From Macrophomina tecta (taxonomy: Eukaryota > Ascomycota > Dothideomycetes > Botryosphaeriales > Botryosphaeriaceae): 64,000 nucleotides of DNA. Location: positions 1,054,001 through 1,118,000 of the forward strand of contig JAKSGN010000036.1 of NCBI GenBank assembly GCA_024180945.1. The letters are read 5' to 3'. The notes under the pieces were generated by a model. That model saw only the letters and a list, made by a program, of their open reading frames with translations, was not told the origin of the DNA and made no database searches. The stretch's first letter is position 1; each line of letters opens with the position of its first letter. A program made the translations under genes and the position numbers. Below are positions 1 to 11,346 of the stretch, one piece after another.

Positions 1-46
1 TTAAGTCAGCTAGTTCTCCTCCATCATTTTCATCAATCGAAGCTAG

Positions 47-454
47 TCATATAACTCCCACCTCGCTCCACTCGTACTCAAATATCCCTCGGTGATGCGG
101 GAGCTCTGGCATTTGTAGACCCCCTCCTCCTAAGCTTCGGTGGATGCCGTTTCGGACTTCCTCGTCCAGGAGACTCAGATTCGATTGCGTGCTCAAACTG
201 TCCGCCGGACTTAGTAGCGGCATTTGATTTCGGGGAGGTGTTTCCCGCGTCTCTATCGGTGAAGTCGTGTCCACCGATGGTGTCGCGTGCTCCATTGGTA
301 TCGTCCGTGGTATCTGGTCCGTAAGTCTTTGTCGGTGAGCGGTTGGACTTCCGAGCTTGGCTACGAGGCGATTGGAGGGGAGACGTCTCAGGCGGAGTTC
401 TGGGGGGCGAGGGCGGCGAGTCTGGTCGGATGCGTGGTTTTTTGACGGCCCCAT
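47..454 (-). CDS. Small hypothetical protein (135 aa)
   Basis: A single open frame of 135 codons begins with ATG and ends at a TGA near the window edge. The product is rich in Pro, Arg, Ser and Thr in its first two thirds and ends in a more ordered stretch (LSLLDEEVRNGIHRSL, then an aromatic and acidic tail). I recognise no domain, signal peptide or membrane segment. It lies downstream of and on the same strand as the BTB gene, separated by about 200 bases. The size and the absence of homology I can name leave open that this is a chance frame or the end of a longer spliced gene. Existence is uncertain. Confidence 0.35.
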   Translation of the reverse strand: MGPSKNHASDQTRRPRPPELRLRRLPSNRLVAKLGSPTAHRQRLTDQIPRTIPMEHATPSVDTTSPIETRETPPRNQMPLLSPADSLSTQSNLSLLDEEVRNGIHRSLGGGGLQMPELPHHRGIFEYEWSEVGVI

Positions 455-651
455 CTGTGCCTGAACTAGTAGTTACTCATCTGTTACCCTCTGCCGCGCG
501 CTTTCTCACCGAAAACAAGGGGCTCCCTCTGTAATCGGCTTCTGCACCGAAAGATTGCGCAGGAAAGAAGTCGAAACAGCAACATAAGGGTGATGTACGA
601 TGCTAAATGCGACTATCTTCAGCACCATCGCCCTAGGCCTCCATGTGCGGT

Positions 652-1680
652 TCAACTGTCTACGCGCATCGCAAACCCGTCAAGGAACTTAACAAGCTTG
701 TAATTACCTGCTTTGCCTTTTCCTTTGCCGTAGCAATTTGGACCATGTCCGTGATCGTGATACATACAGTCGTCGCCGTTCGTGGGGTCGTCAAACAAGA
801 TGCCTCCAGACCCGGACTTGATGGCATTGACAAGATCAATGGCAAAGTCGGGATTTGCAGCAAAACATTCGCGGTAGCTCTCGGCATCCCGGTCTGCATC
901 CGGATCCATGATCTGGCGTGCGGCAATGCGCGTCATGAGCACGCGAAAGGGCGAGCCCTCCGGGCTTTTCTGATAAATGTCATTGATTTCGTCTGCATCG
1001 GGCACCAACCGCGCTTGGCTCAGGCCTTTCCGATACTGGTCAATAGCCATATTTTTGAGCTGGGGCATGTCGAAGCGCTCGCACAACATGTACAGCTTGT
1101 GGCAGGCAACAGCGTAGTCGTACTTGCGCTCGGCGCTAGTCAAGTCGCCCACGTCATCGAGCTTTCCTTGGTAGAGCCATTTGACAAGCAGTTCGAAGCC
1201 CTTGGGATCGTCTTCGGGAAGCTCCAGCTTATTCCCTGCCTTGTTCTTCGTGGCATCATTGGTCTGGAGTTCGGACGCGAGGTACTCGGAATGGTATGAC
1301 AGCAGGTTGCGGTGGAGGGACCATTGCCGCTTGACATCGCCTACGCCGACGATGATATCGATGAGGGGGCCGGAAAGAAGCCTGGCGCGCATATTCTTAG
1401 CATGTGCTTGCACGCGCAGACGGTGCGAGTGTATGCGGTCGGGAAGGGCAGGCCGCGAATGCTTGTCCACCGATGTTGATTTCCCCCGAGCATGGCGGGG
1501 GGGATCAACAGGGGAGCTGAGTTCGGGCAGCGAATGGGCGAAAACATACTCTGCGTAGTCGTGAGCAGGCTCGTGGGCGATGTCGGCGGCAGAGGTCATG
1601 GTGCGGAGACGGCGGCGCGGTGGGCGCGGGTAGGCGAAATCGCGGGTGAATATGGCTTTCGGGTCGTCGGCCCAGTGCAT
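652..1680 (-). CDS. BTB/POZ domain protein
   Basis: Uninterrupted frame of 342 codons. The first about 100 residues are low complexity and Arg/His-rich. From about residue 105 a BTB/POZ fold is recognisable: SGPLIDIIVGVG, then SLHRNLLSYHSEYLASEL, the acidic link LELPEDDPKGFELLVKWLYQ, and the helical LYMLCERFDMPQLKNMAI. This matches the large fungal family of stand-alone BTB proteins, which are thought to be protein-interaction adaptors, some for cullin-3 ligases. The C-terminal 120 residues carry no domain I know; a His/Gly/Lys-rich patch lies near the end. The start could instead be the Met about 27 codons in (MTSAADIAHEP). The gene is divergent from CTF18 across 335 bases. Confidence 0.8.
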   Translation of the reverse strand: MHWADDPKAIFTRDFAYPRPPRRRLRTMTSAADIAHEPAHDYAEYVFAHSLPELSSPVDPPRHARGKSTSVDKHSRPALPDRIHSHRLRVQAHAKNMRARLLSGPLIDIIVGVGDVKRQWSLHRNLLSYHSEYLASELQTNDATKNKAGNKLELPEDDPKGFELLVKWLYQGKLDDVGDLTSAERKYDYAVACHKLYMLCERFDMPQLKNMAIDQYRKGLSQARLVPDADEINDIYQKSPEGSPFRVLMTRIAARQIMDPDADRDAESYRECFAANPDFAIDLVNAIKSGSGGILFDDPTNGDDCMYHDHGHGPNCYGKGKGKAGNYKLVKFLDGFAMRVDS

Positions 1681-2015
1681 GCGACCAGCTTTAGATAAGG
1701 AATGCGATGCGAAGCATGGGCTGCGATGGCAGGGCGGCGCGGACGCATGGCGTTGCAGAGCGTCGGAGGCGGGAGCTGGGAGGCTTTGCTGGTGGCGGCG
1801 AAGCGGTTGGTTGCGAGCTGGAGCAGGGATGCCAGATTTTGAGCAGTAACGGCTCGTTTCGGGGCCTGCTCTGGGCTAAGCGTCCGATCATTACGGCATC
1901 TAGACCTCATCGGGGAACTCGATGCAAACGCGTTGTCGCGTAAACGCGTCTTGCGTGGATTTCGGCCTTTCTCAACACCACCATCTCGCCGCGGAGACCA
2001 CCGCGCAGCCCAGCA
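1681..2015. other. Divergent intergenic region BTB / CTF18
   Basis: This 335-base stretch separates the start codons of the BTB gene (minus) and CTF18 (plus), so it should hold both promoters. Short frames here are not convincing. The only recognisable elements are two ACGCGT hexamers near the CTF18 start, listed separately. Confidence 0.6.
1928..1949 (+). promoter_or_regulatory. Two MCB (MluI cell-cycle box) motifs upstream of CTF18
   Basis: Two exact ACGCGT hexamers occur at 1928-1933 and 1944-1949, 16 bases apart and 67-88 bases before the proposed CTF18 ATG. ACGCGT is the palindromic site of the MBF (Mbp1/Swi6) factor that drives G1/S transcription of replication genes in yeasts. The pairing with a replication gene is persuasive. 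Use by this organism is inferred. Confidence 0.55.
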
Positions 2016-5000
2016 ATGGGCCCGCCAGAGCCTGACTACCCTTCCTCCTTCGACCCCGCCCTGTTCTTACACTCCGAAGCTCCTGACCCGCTTGACGCAC
2101 TAGAGCATCCACCTAGCTCGCATACCGAAGAGATCGAAGCGTTACGTCTCCAAACTCGCGAAACAACTGCCGCCAGGACTCGCCAGGGAATTGTGATCCA
2201 GCATCGCGCCTGGAAAGTCCCAGACGTGTTTCGCAGTGAAGAAGACCACCAGCTGGGTGCCGTCTCTCCTTTCGCCGATGGCGAGGCCTGTGTCTGACAG
2301 CGTGTAGAAACTCCAATCAAGCAACAGCATTTCTCTCCCAGTCTCTCTCTCCCAGTCGCACCAATCTCGAGCCCCTCTGCTCCACCATCGTCGCCGCCTT
2401 TGCAGAACATGACGCTCGTGTCATCGCCTCCAGCGTATCCTCCGAGTTCACCGCCAGGAGGTGACTCGCCGAGGAAAAGACGGAAGATAGATGGACGCCG
2501 AAGCCCTCTCCATGATGTGTCGGCCGGCGCAGGTAACAAGATGAGGGGCGTCTTTGGAGATGACTCGGATGACGAAGAAGACTATGGCGCCATTAAAGCC
2601 GCGCACAACAAGAGGAAGGCCTCGGCACCTGCACCTCCAAGGCAAACACACGTCGGTCGGCCAGTGACCTTTGCCGATTTTGAGAACGCGTCTGTCAACG
2701 CCGAAATGCTGCCTCTACATTCACTAGCCGTCTCGCAGCCTCGCGATAAAGGGCCGGTGACCCTCCGGACTTGTTCTGGAAGAGCGATATACCTCACACA
2801 TCGACGCCCGACGCCTACTATTCCCTACGAACAACTGATTGCATCTCGCTCGCACGCGGGATTAGGGCAGGCAAGAAAAAGCTACTATGGAATTGACATC
2901 CACTCTTTGATAGATGAAGCTACTGCCCAGGCGGCTGATGAAGAGATGTCCAAACAGCAACAGATGGATACGGACGTCAGTGTGGATATGCCTATGCGCA
3001 CGATTGAAGGCCCTAGCGGCCGCAAAAGTGGCAATCGACCAGTTTTATGGACCGAAAAGTACCGCGCCAAAAGGTTTACCGACCTTGTTGGAGATGAGAG
3101 GACGCACCGTATGGTCCTGAAATGGCTCAAATCTTGGGATGTCATCGTCTTTCCTGGTTCAGCTCGCCCGAAACCAAAGACGGCCCGAGCCTACGATCGA
3201 ATTGGAGCAGATGAGGACTACACACATCGAAAAATACTACTGCTTACCGGTCCACCAGGTCTGGGTAAGACGACACTTGCTCATGTCTGTGCACGGCAAG
3301 CGGGGTATGAGGTACAAGAGATCAACGCGAGCGATGAGAGGAGTAAGGATGTTGTAAGAGGCCGCATCAAGGATATGGTTGGCACAGAGAACGTACGAGG
3401 CATTGATACCAAATCTCCGACTGGATCCAAGGTCAGAAAGGCTGGAAAACCTGTCTGCGTCGTGGTCGATGAAGTGGATGGTGTAGTAGGAGGCAGTGGG
3501 GGTGGTGGCGAGGGCGGGTTCATCAAGGCTCTTATCGACCTGGTTCACCTTGATCAGAAGAATTCCAGTCCAAAGACTACCGAGTCTTCCGCGGCCAAGA
3601 CAGGAAAGAAGCAGGGCGACAGGTTCCGTCTCCTCCGTCCGCTCATTCTCATTTGCAACGACGTGTACCATCCATCCCTGCGTCCACTTCGCCAAGCCTC
3701 TATCGCCGAGATCATCCACGTCCGGAAGCCTCCTGTCAACATGGTTGTCCCACGCTTGCACTGGATTTTCGAAAAGGAGGGCATCCCGGCCGATTCTGAC
3801 GGGGTCCGGCGCCTATGTGAGGCCACATGGGGCATTAGTAGTCGGAAAGATGGAGGAGGAGGTGGTACTGGAGAAGGAGACGTCCGGGGCGTTATGGTTG
3901 TAGGCGAATGGGTAGCCCGGAAGCTCCTTTCGCAGGCCAACAATGAACGGCGACTTACTAGGAAATGGATCGAAGATAACATCATCAATGACCTTGCTCA
4001 AGGTGGTGGGGCCGCCAGAGGTCTGGGTAGAGGAGGCGCAAGGGAAATCGTGGAGCGCGTGTTCAAGGAGGGCGCTGGTTTCCCCAAATCCGCATCTGCA
4101 GCACAAGCGGAGAAGGCCAATATTGGGGAGACTCGATCTATCGGAGTTGCGGAAGCAAGCAAGCGTTTTACGATGGACAGGTTGAGTGAGATGGTCAATA
4201 CCGCCGGTGACACCGACCGCATCGTGACAGGTATGTTAATAAGATCTTATCATAGCCTTTGGCTGATTTTTCGGTAGACTGCTTCTCTGCATTTGTCAAC
4301 CAACCATTTCAAGATGACACTTTCCTCAGCAAACCCAACAACGCCTACAGCTGGTTGCACTTCCACGACTCAATATCCGGAGCGGTTCATGCTGGACAGG
4401 AATGGGAGCTTGCGCAATACCTGGCGGTCCCCGTTCTTGCCTTTCACGATCTCTTTGCGTCTTCGATTCGGCCCTCACTTGCGTCAGAGTCAGCTACTTT
4501 TAAGAAGGGCCGTGGTTTCGCAGAGAATGGCGCTGAGCAGGACTCAGAACCCGCACCTTTCTCGGGGCCTAGCGCGCCTTACAGGATGGTCGAACTGAGT
4601 CGTGCCAACCTCGCCTCCCTTACCGCTCTCCAATCCGGGCTTGCTCTTCCTCTCGCTCGCATGTACCGCTCTGCTGCCGAGATCTCGACAGAGCTAATTC
4701 CCTATGTACTCCGCATGCTCTCCCCGGGGGTGAAGCCCGTCATTATCAACACTTCAGGTGCGGGCGCTGACAAATCAAAACCAACATCCGCGGCCTCTGT
4801 CCGTAAGGCATCGGAGAAGGCATTAGTGATGCGCGCCGTCAATGCCATGGGAGCAACGGGGGTCCGATTTGAAAAAAGTCGGGTGGAATTCGGTGCCGAC
4901 ACGAGACACAACGGCGGCTGGGTCTACCGTATGGAGCCGCCGTTAGATACGCTAGCCAGATTTGAAACGATGGATAGCGGAATACAGGATGATAAGGTGC

Positions 5001-5359
5001 GCTACGCTGTGCGCCAGATTATGGATGTGGAGTTCAAGAAAGAGAGCCTGAGGCTGGAAGCAGAAGCTAGAAAACGCAGAGGTGGGGTGGTAGAAATGGA
5101 GGAAGGTGCAACAGCTGAAGAGGTGGATCTGAGAGGTCTTGCCGCCGCAGCAGAAAAGAAGGTCGTCATCAAGAAGGACTTCTTCGGCAGGACCGTGGCG
5201 CAGACTGTGCCCATGACGCCGGTAGAGAAGGAAAAAAGCAGGAGAGAACGAGAGAGCGATGAGCATAAAGAGGATGAGATTTGGGTGAGTTATCACGAGG
5301 GCTTCTCGAACGCTGTTCGTAAGCCTATCACTCTGTCAGACTTCATGGGCGGGTTGTAG
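2016..5359 (+). CDS. CTF18: Chromosome transmission fidelity protein 18 (Ctf18, alternative clamp loader large subunit)
   Basis: Ctf18 is the large subunit of the Ctf18-RFC complex, which loads PCNA at forks and supports sister-chromatid cohesion. The AAA+ core is clear: Walker A GPPGLGKTTLAH (3249 onward), INASDERS, Walker B VVVDEVDG and sensor 1 LILICND. A family-typical N-terminus (PSSFDPALF, then HRAWKVPDVF) precedes it. The 3' intron is 4231-4277 (GTATGT...GGTAG, phase 1) and joins DRIVT to DCFSAFVNQPFQ, a conserved passage of the family. A first intron must remove the TGA at 2295, because the frame reopens at once as ETPIKQQHFSPS. Its sites are unresolved: 2257-2355 or 2262-2327 both preserve the frame. 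The C-terminus runs to 5359. Confidence 0.92.
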
Positions 5360-6407
5360 AAGCTGTCTGTTCCGCGATTTGCAGCGTTTCACAGGGAAAA
5401 TCCATGCTGCTTGAATCATTCCAGGTTTTACGAAGTCCAAGCGGCCTGGCAAGCTGACGCTACGCGAAAAGAGAGCCATAATTTCGCTAATCCTGGCCAG
5501 TAGAGTTTCACACGTCCCACTTGTGTTTGGCTTGCTGTTGCGATACCTGTGTCATCCAGCCCGTGTCTTAAGCAGTTGGATAAGATCGCTGTGCACTCGA
5601 TTAGTGCAATACGATGTTTCTCCCCGGCCAATGTCGCTCCTAGATATATTAAATCAACGGCCTTGCAAAACAAAGTGCGGAGCATTGTGAACGGAATCTA
5701 CTTGATTTGACACCGGGATGCTTATATCGCCAATCAGAGGGACTAGGAGCAGAATCGGTGTCAGCTTCAGTAAACTCGGTGTCGAAATCCTACGCACCTT
5801 ATTTGAAGGTAAAGATATCTCTTGAGAGAGACACTGATCAATAAATGTTGATGTTCCCGGCACGATTCACAGCAAGCTTGCCCACCAACCACTGAGCGTT
5901 CGTGCCTCATCATGTTGCTGTCCAGTGCGAGGCAGTGTGCCAATATCCCAAGCTGACTAAGCTATGGGCGAGTCATCGGAGCTGTCCTGCCCACCGTCAA
6001 TCTTACAGCCATCGACAATACCCACATCCCGCTGTTGCCACACAATCGTCCACTACAATGTCAGCTATGATTCCATCATTGCCACTCCTGCTAGTTGAAC
6101 TGACAGTTATCAGCGCGGATGAGACGTCACCGTAGGGTGCTTGCGGCCGTTGACGTTAGCCACGGATGGCGCACCACGAAATCACAGAGAGCTCCACCGA
6201 GGTCCATCCGGGAGGCTCGGCTGAGCGTGCTGTTCCAGGAAGTAGAGCACTTCTTCATATGGAATCTAGCACCGTGTGGACGCAGGGTTTCGGAAGCCAA
6301 GAGCTCGGATAGTGTCGTGGTGCTACGACACAGAGAGATAGAAGCTTCATCCAGATGAGCTCGTCGGCACGTCTTCGCTCGTTTGCTCCAGTTTGTTTCG
6401 CTGCGAC
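5360..6407. other. Intergenic, no gene recognised
   Basis: About 1 kb between the CTF18 stop and the Tc1-type element. Only short frames on either strand, none with recognisable similarity or fungal codon bias. The left TA target of the transposon lies at 6408-6409. Confidence 0.5.
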
Positions 6408-6409
6408 TA

Positions 6410-6439
6410 CCGCACCCGTGCAAAAGTCAGGGCGCACGG
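6410..6439 (+). repeat. Tc1 element terminal inverted repeat, left
   Basis: Thirty bases identical to the reverse complement of 7691-7720. Pairing stops abruptly after base 30. A TA dinucleotide precedes it. Confidence 0.93.
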
Positions 6440-6543
6440 CCAAGGCGCTAATTATCCTGCCACCAACACCAATACTTTGGAGTCGTATTATTCAACAAGG
6501 AGTTGCTCAAATGCAGTAAGAGTTGATTCTTTATAAAGCTAGG

Positions 6544-7632
6544 CTACCAGCGAGTTTGATAGCCACCAGCTTGAATAACATCTACAAGCCGTTGTGGCAT
6601 ACTTTTACAAAGCGCTTTAAGGCTTGGTTTTTCCACCAATGCGTATGCCCTAGGTAACCACTCAGCTAGTAACGCCTCCACGCGCTCAGGATTCTTCTTA
6701 AGCTCAATAAATGGCGCAATCTCTTGAAGCTTCATCTTTAGTGGCCACCAAAGGTATTCCTGGAGGTTCAGATCAGGCGAGTATGGGGGGTGAGTAATGC
6801 ACCTAATTTGGTGATCACGCAGCCATTTCTTCACCCGGTTCGCCCGATGAATACCAGCACCATCTTGTAACCAGTACATACCATAGTCGTAGTTTCTTGG
6901 CACCTGTTCCTCCAGTACTTTGATATAGGATTTGGCAGTATAGCCTTGCCTAGGAGAGTCCAAATCACGCTCCATAACGTGTAAATCAGACACCCCTAGC
7001 TGGCCTGAAAAGCCACCCCATACCATACATCTTGCCTTCTTGCCAAGTGGCCGTGTATTAAGCCGGCTTTGGTCCCACTTTTGCTGGCCAGGCGTACGGA
7101 AAACCCAGCTTGGTGCGTGGCCAGAGCCCTGCTCAACTGAGCACTCATCACCGAACGTAACCCTCATCCACCATCTCCAGCTCTTATACCGGTATTTCTT
7201 TGCATATTGGTACCGAATGCGGGCATTCGCTTGAGAGATCCAAGGCCGATTCTTTGCACGCCATTTGGTAATATGGTTCTTGCGTAGAATACGCCTGAGC
7301 GTATCTTTATGGATAGATAACTGGAGTTGCTTAATCACCTGGCTGTGCTTAAGTTTTGGGAACCGGTTAACAAAACGAATAATCTGGCGCTCCGTGCGAA
7401 GGCTGACTTTGGGGGGACGGCCAGTACGAGGTGTTAGATCAATCTGGCCAGTCGTATTGTAGTGGTTGATGCAGCTCCTAATTGCGTGTTCTGAGAAGCG
7501 AGTCTCACGGGCAATTTGACGCCCAGATTTACCATCTTGCGATTGTGTAATAACCGAAACTCGTTGATCATGTGAAAGCTGATGCCTTTGCCTAGCATTG
7601 CCTGAAATTTCGCGTCCAAAGATGCGCTGCAT
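6544..7632 (-). CDS. Tc1-like transposase (DD34E)
   Basis: Cut-and-paste transposase of 362 residues. An N-terminal paired-type helix-turn-helix region contains SVITQSQDGKSGRQIARET and the GRPPKVS hinge. The catalytic triad is visible: D in TFGDECSVE, D in YWLQDGAGIHRA, E in SPDLNLQEYLW, with 34 residues between the second and third, the Tc1-type DD34E spacing. The frame stays open upstream to 7749, but that lies beyond the right terminal repeat, so the internal ATG at 7632 (MQRIFGRE) is the likely start. All catalytic residues are present and there is no stop or frameshift, so the protein may be active. Confidence 0.92.
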   Translation of the reverse strand: MQRIFGREISGNARQRHQLSHDQRVSVITQSQDGKSGRQIARETRFSEHAIRSCINHYNTTGQIDLTPRTGRPPKVSLRTERQIIRFVNRFPKLKHSQVIKQLQLSIHKDTLRRILRKNHITKWRAKNRPWISQANARIRYQYAKKYRYKSWRWWMRVTFGDECSVEQGSGHAPSWVFRTPGQQKWDQSRLNTRPLGKKARCMVWGGFSGQLGVSDLHVMERDLDSPRQGYTAKSYIKVLEEQVPRNYDYGMYWLQDGAGIHRANRVKKWLRDHQIRCITHPPYSPDLNLQEYLWWPLKMKLQEIAPFIELKKNPERVEALLAEWLPRAYALVEKPSLKALCKSMPQRLVDVIQAGGYQTRW

Positions 7633-7690
7633 GGTGGTGTAATGAGGCAAGGGATGAAGAGGGTACGTTGTTGTTTTGACTCGTGCACGT

Positions 7691-7720
7691 CCGTGCGCCC
7701 TGACTTTTGCACGGGTGCGG
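7691..7720 (-). repeat. Tc1 element terminal inverted repeat, right
   Basis: Mirror of 6410-6439, identical over 30 bases and followed by TA at 7721-7722. Confidence 0.93.
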
Positions 7721-7722
7721 TA

Positions 7723-8767
7723 CGGAATTACTCCGCTCTGGCACGACACTCTGAATCAACTACTAGCGCGTCGACAGAAGACCTTGAGTTCGGCTGGAGA
7801 GGCGCAGAGTGTTGTCCCTCTTTTGAAAGAGCTGCGGGTGGTATGCAACGACGACGCTGAAACTTTTTCTGACACTGATGTTTGGGCTGTTGTAGAAGGA
7901 CTGGTGATTGGCGAGGCCGAAGAATGGACGAATCAGGGCAGACGCCGCATCACGACATCGTTTAGCACGGCATAACCGCGATCGCGACATACAGGCATCG
8001 CATTGTGCCTTCGTCTTGGCCCAACCCAGCCAGCGTGCGGTCCTCTTCCATACCCCTCTTATCCACGCCTCGTGGAATCTGCCCAAGGCCTCGAAGCTCG
8101 CCAAGAGCGTCACCGAAGGGTCTGGCCGCCGTCTTGGTTTGCACAGAAGCTCAAAGATCGAATCTTGAGGCTCTGTTCAAGCAATCTGCCTAGACGCCGC
8201 GGCTTCTTGGGCCACGCCAGCATGGGACCTCATGCAGACCCTTTTCAATTGTAGTTCGTCTTACGCGGCAACTGCGCTCTGCTCTTGTTTTCCACCGTGC
8301 CGCGGCGCTTCTCGGGCTATAACAGCATTGACGTCGCCAAAGCCAAGCGGGACTGCTCCGTGGGTGGGCGCCGTATCCGGGCTTCCCTAATATTGACGAT
8401 CGAGAGCAGCTGCAGAACCAGATTGCTGGGTGGCTTGCCGGCCCACCATCAGTGCCGGCAATTTCTCATTGCTATGAATTGAAGGAAAACGTCTCCGGCG
8501 TGGGGCCAATCGGGCGGTTCGCATGGGGGAGGTTTTTTTTTTTTTTTTTTTTTTGTTATCAGCTCCTATCTAATGGGCCCTATGTGTGGCGCTCGGGCGT
8601 CTCTCTGTTATGATCCTAGCCGTGACTGGCATCTTTGCAGCACCAAATCACACCATAGGCAGGCGGCGAATCCACAGGCGGGTTGTTCCCGGTGCTCGGT
8701 GTCTTATAAGAGCTTTTCCCCGCTACCAAAGAGAGGGTTTAGCGATCATCGTCCAGCAGATTCTTCC
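7723..8767. other. Intergenic with poly-T tract, promoter side of MFS gene
   Basis: No gene recognised. A run of 22 T occupies 8533-8554, about 210 bases before the MFS start codon; pyrimidine tracts are common in fungal promoters. Short overlapping frames on both strands (for example 7763-8113 minus) show no recognisable protein. Confidence 0.45.
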
Positions 8768-10875
8768 ATGATTCCCGCCATGGCACGGAACTCTTCCTCC
8801 AGCGAGAGCGCGGCTCCAGACGCTTCCAAGGAGCGAATTGATGCGTCTCCTCCTTCCACTGCCCAACAGACCGTGCAGGCGACCTCCTTCAATGTCGAGC
8901 CAGTGACCAAGGATGGTTTCCAGATTCACGAACGTGATGCTGATGACACAAGCTCGAGCAGCGCCCTCTCCGACAACCCTTTCGAGGACCCCGCTGTTGC
9001 CGAGCACTGGAAGACGGTATACGAGAAATCTCAGTATGAGTGCCGTAGCGCATTCGACCCTACTTATACCTGGACACCCGAGGAGGAGAAGAAGTTGATC
9101 CGCAAGCTCGACTTCCGTGTTTGTGCATGGGCGTGTGTCATGTTCTTTGGCCTGCAGGTCGACCGTGGCAACTTGAAGCAGGCCGTATCTGATAACATGT
9201 TAGATGACCTGAACATGAACACAAACGGTACGTCTTGATTCTGAAGACTATTCATCTTCTTGTACCCCAGCTTCTACCGAACAAAGGACAATAATTCCTC
9301 CATCCACCAGCCATAAAGAGCTGGTCTCTAGGAGATCATAAGAATAAAAGAAAAAAGAAGTGTGGGGATGAGGTGTGGATGCGGAGAGTTAGTTTACCGT
9401 CGCTAACAGCTTTCAGATTACAACCTCGGGAACACGGTCTTCCTAGTAGCTTTCCTCTTGGCTGAGCTGCCTTCACAGCTTGTTTCGAAGAAGATGGGTC
9501 CTGATAGGTGGATCCCGCTGCAAATTTCTCTCTGGTATTACATCAAGATTCACCCATTCTCAAGGAAAAAAAGAATTCTGACATAAGCTGCCGCCGCAGG
9601 TCGACTGTAGCTATATGCCAGGCTGCCATTACTGGGAAGAAGGGTTTCCTCGCGACTCGCGCCATGCTCGGCCTTCTCGAAGGTGGATTCATTCCCGATA
9701 TCGTACTCTGGCTCTCGTATTTCTACACGAGTCGCGAGCTGCCGCTCCGCCTGAGTTACTTCTGGACTACGCTGTCTTTGACGACCATCCTCACGTCTCT
9801 CCTCGCTTTTGCTCTTCTCCACATGCGTGGTGTCGCTGGTTGGGCGGGCTGGCAATGGCTATTTCTAATCGAGGGCTTGATCACCTTTTGTGTTGGACTT
9901 GCATCCTGGTTCATGATGCCGGCGTCGGCAGTCCAGACGAAGACATGGTTCCGGCCCAAAGGGTGGTTCACTGACCATGAGCTCAAAATTGCCGTCAACC
10001 GTGTTCTCCGGGACGACCCTTCAAAGGGAGATATGCACAACCGTGAGGCCATTACACCGAAACTCCTCTGGAAGGCTATGTGCGATTACGATTTGTGGCC
10101 CATCTACGCCATCGGAGTCTTGGCTTATATTCCGCAAACCCCTGTTGATACGTATATTACTCTTACGCTCAAGAGTATTGGATTCAGCACAGTACGGCGC
10201 CCATGGCCATTCCTCGACATCTTTTTGTTGCAGATGCTGACTAAATACTAGTTTACGACGAATTTACTGACTATTCCAGCCAGTGTGTTCCACATCCTCA
10301 CGCTTCTGATTATTACTAGGATTAGTGACTGGCTTGGCGAACGTACGCTCGTAGCTATGTTGCAAAACTGCTGGACCCTGCCATGCTTGATTGCACTCCG
10401 CTTCTGGCCTGGTGCCATGTCGAATGCTTGGGGGACTTATGCGCTCGTCACTGTCATCCTAAGTTACCCGTACTGCCACGCCATCGTTGTGGCGTGGGCC
10501 AGTCGTAATTCAAACAATGTCGGCACCAGAACGGTATCTGCGGCGCTATACAACATGATGGTACAGATTGGAAACGTAATTTCCAACCAGATCTACCGCA
10601 ATGATGACAAGCCACTATACCACCGGGGTAACAGAAACTTGATCATTATCAACTGTATCTCGATCTGCGTCTTCCTCTTCACAAAATTTTATTACGTTCG
10701 GAGGAACAAACAAAGGGAGAACAAGTGGCAGGCCATGACCCCTGAGGTATGTCCTTTCCCAATGCCTTTTAGGTTGTCCTGCATTACTAACATCTTATTG
10801 TAGCAACGTGCAGATTACATTAAGAACACGATGGACCGTGGTAGCCATCGTCTTGACTTCCGCTTCGCTCATTAG
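8768..10875 (+). CDS. MFS transporter, anion:cation symporter (Dal5/Tna1-like) family
   Basis: Plasma-membrane permease of the ACS family, whose members carry allantoate, nicotinate, pantothenate or similar anions; the substrate here cannot be read. Five exons join in frame: 8768-9227, 9417-9534, 9600-10191, 10252-10746 and 10804-10875, giving 578 residues. The roughly 110-residue cytosolic N-terminus ends in [17 protein letters not shown], the usual lead into TM1. The family motif DRGNLKQA (usually DRxNIGNA) follows, then [19 protein letters not shown], the MGPDRWIP loop and [18 protein letters not shown]. Later hydrophobic segments complete about 12 TMs. Introns have GTACGT, GTATTA, GTACGG and GTATGT donors. 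The alternative start at 8780 (MARNSS) is four codons in. There is no sign of damage. Confidence 0.9.
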
Positions 10876-11276
10876 AAATCGGAGGCTGTATTATGACGAT
10901 TGTCTGGAGAGAGATTTTTTTTTTTTTTTTTTCATTTGAGCTTTTGTATGTTTGTTTGCTAGGATCCTGGGGGAAAAAAAATAAAGACGGTGATTAGGTG
11001 ACGAAATATGTAAATATGCGCAGTCTTGCTTGTGATTGAGAATTCCAAAAAGTTGATACCCTCACTTTTGCAACATTTTGATCGGCAACCAGAGTCATGA
11101 TCTTAATGTTGCCAAGGCCCGTGGGGGGCATTTCTCAGGGCATTTTCAGAGCAATGCCCACTTCAGCGCATTATGGACTTAGCCGGAGTGTGGGAGGAGC
11201 TTATTTCCAATGCTCAAATACTGCGAACCTCTCATTGTGGGCCATTTAAGCCACACCCTTAGACAGATCGTGGCGC

Positions 11277-11346
11277 GTTGGAGTAGTCGTCCGGATGCAA
11301 GTGCCATTAAATTGAGGGACATTTGCATCCGGACGACTGCTCGAAC
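11277..11346. repeat. Inverted repeat, potential hairpin
   Basis: Arms of 24 bases (11277-11300 and 11323-11346) pair with two mismatches around a 22-base loop; the core CGTCCGGATGCAA pairs perfectly. Weaker pairing continues a few bases outward. It could be a small foldback element, a transcript hairpin or a regulatory palindrome. No TA-type or 8-bp target duplication is evident. Confidence 0.6.

Larger units (their letters stand above)
6410..7720 (-). mobile_element. Tc1/mariner-family DNA transposon, apparently intact
   Basis: The element is 1,311 bp, bounded by perfect 30-bp terminal inverted repeats that start CCGCACCCGTGCAAAAGTCA, and flanked on both sides by TA (6408-6409 and 7721-7722), the target duplication of this superfamily. 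It carries one uninterrupted transposase gene on the minus strand. No RIP-like mutation is visible and base composition matches the neighbouring genes, so the insertion looks recent or protected. It lies between CTF18 and the MFS gene and breaks no gene I can recognise. Confidence 0.92.
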
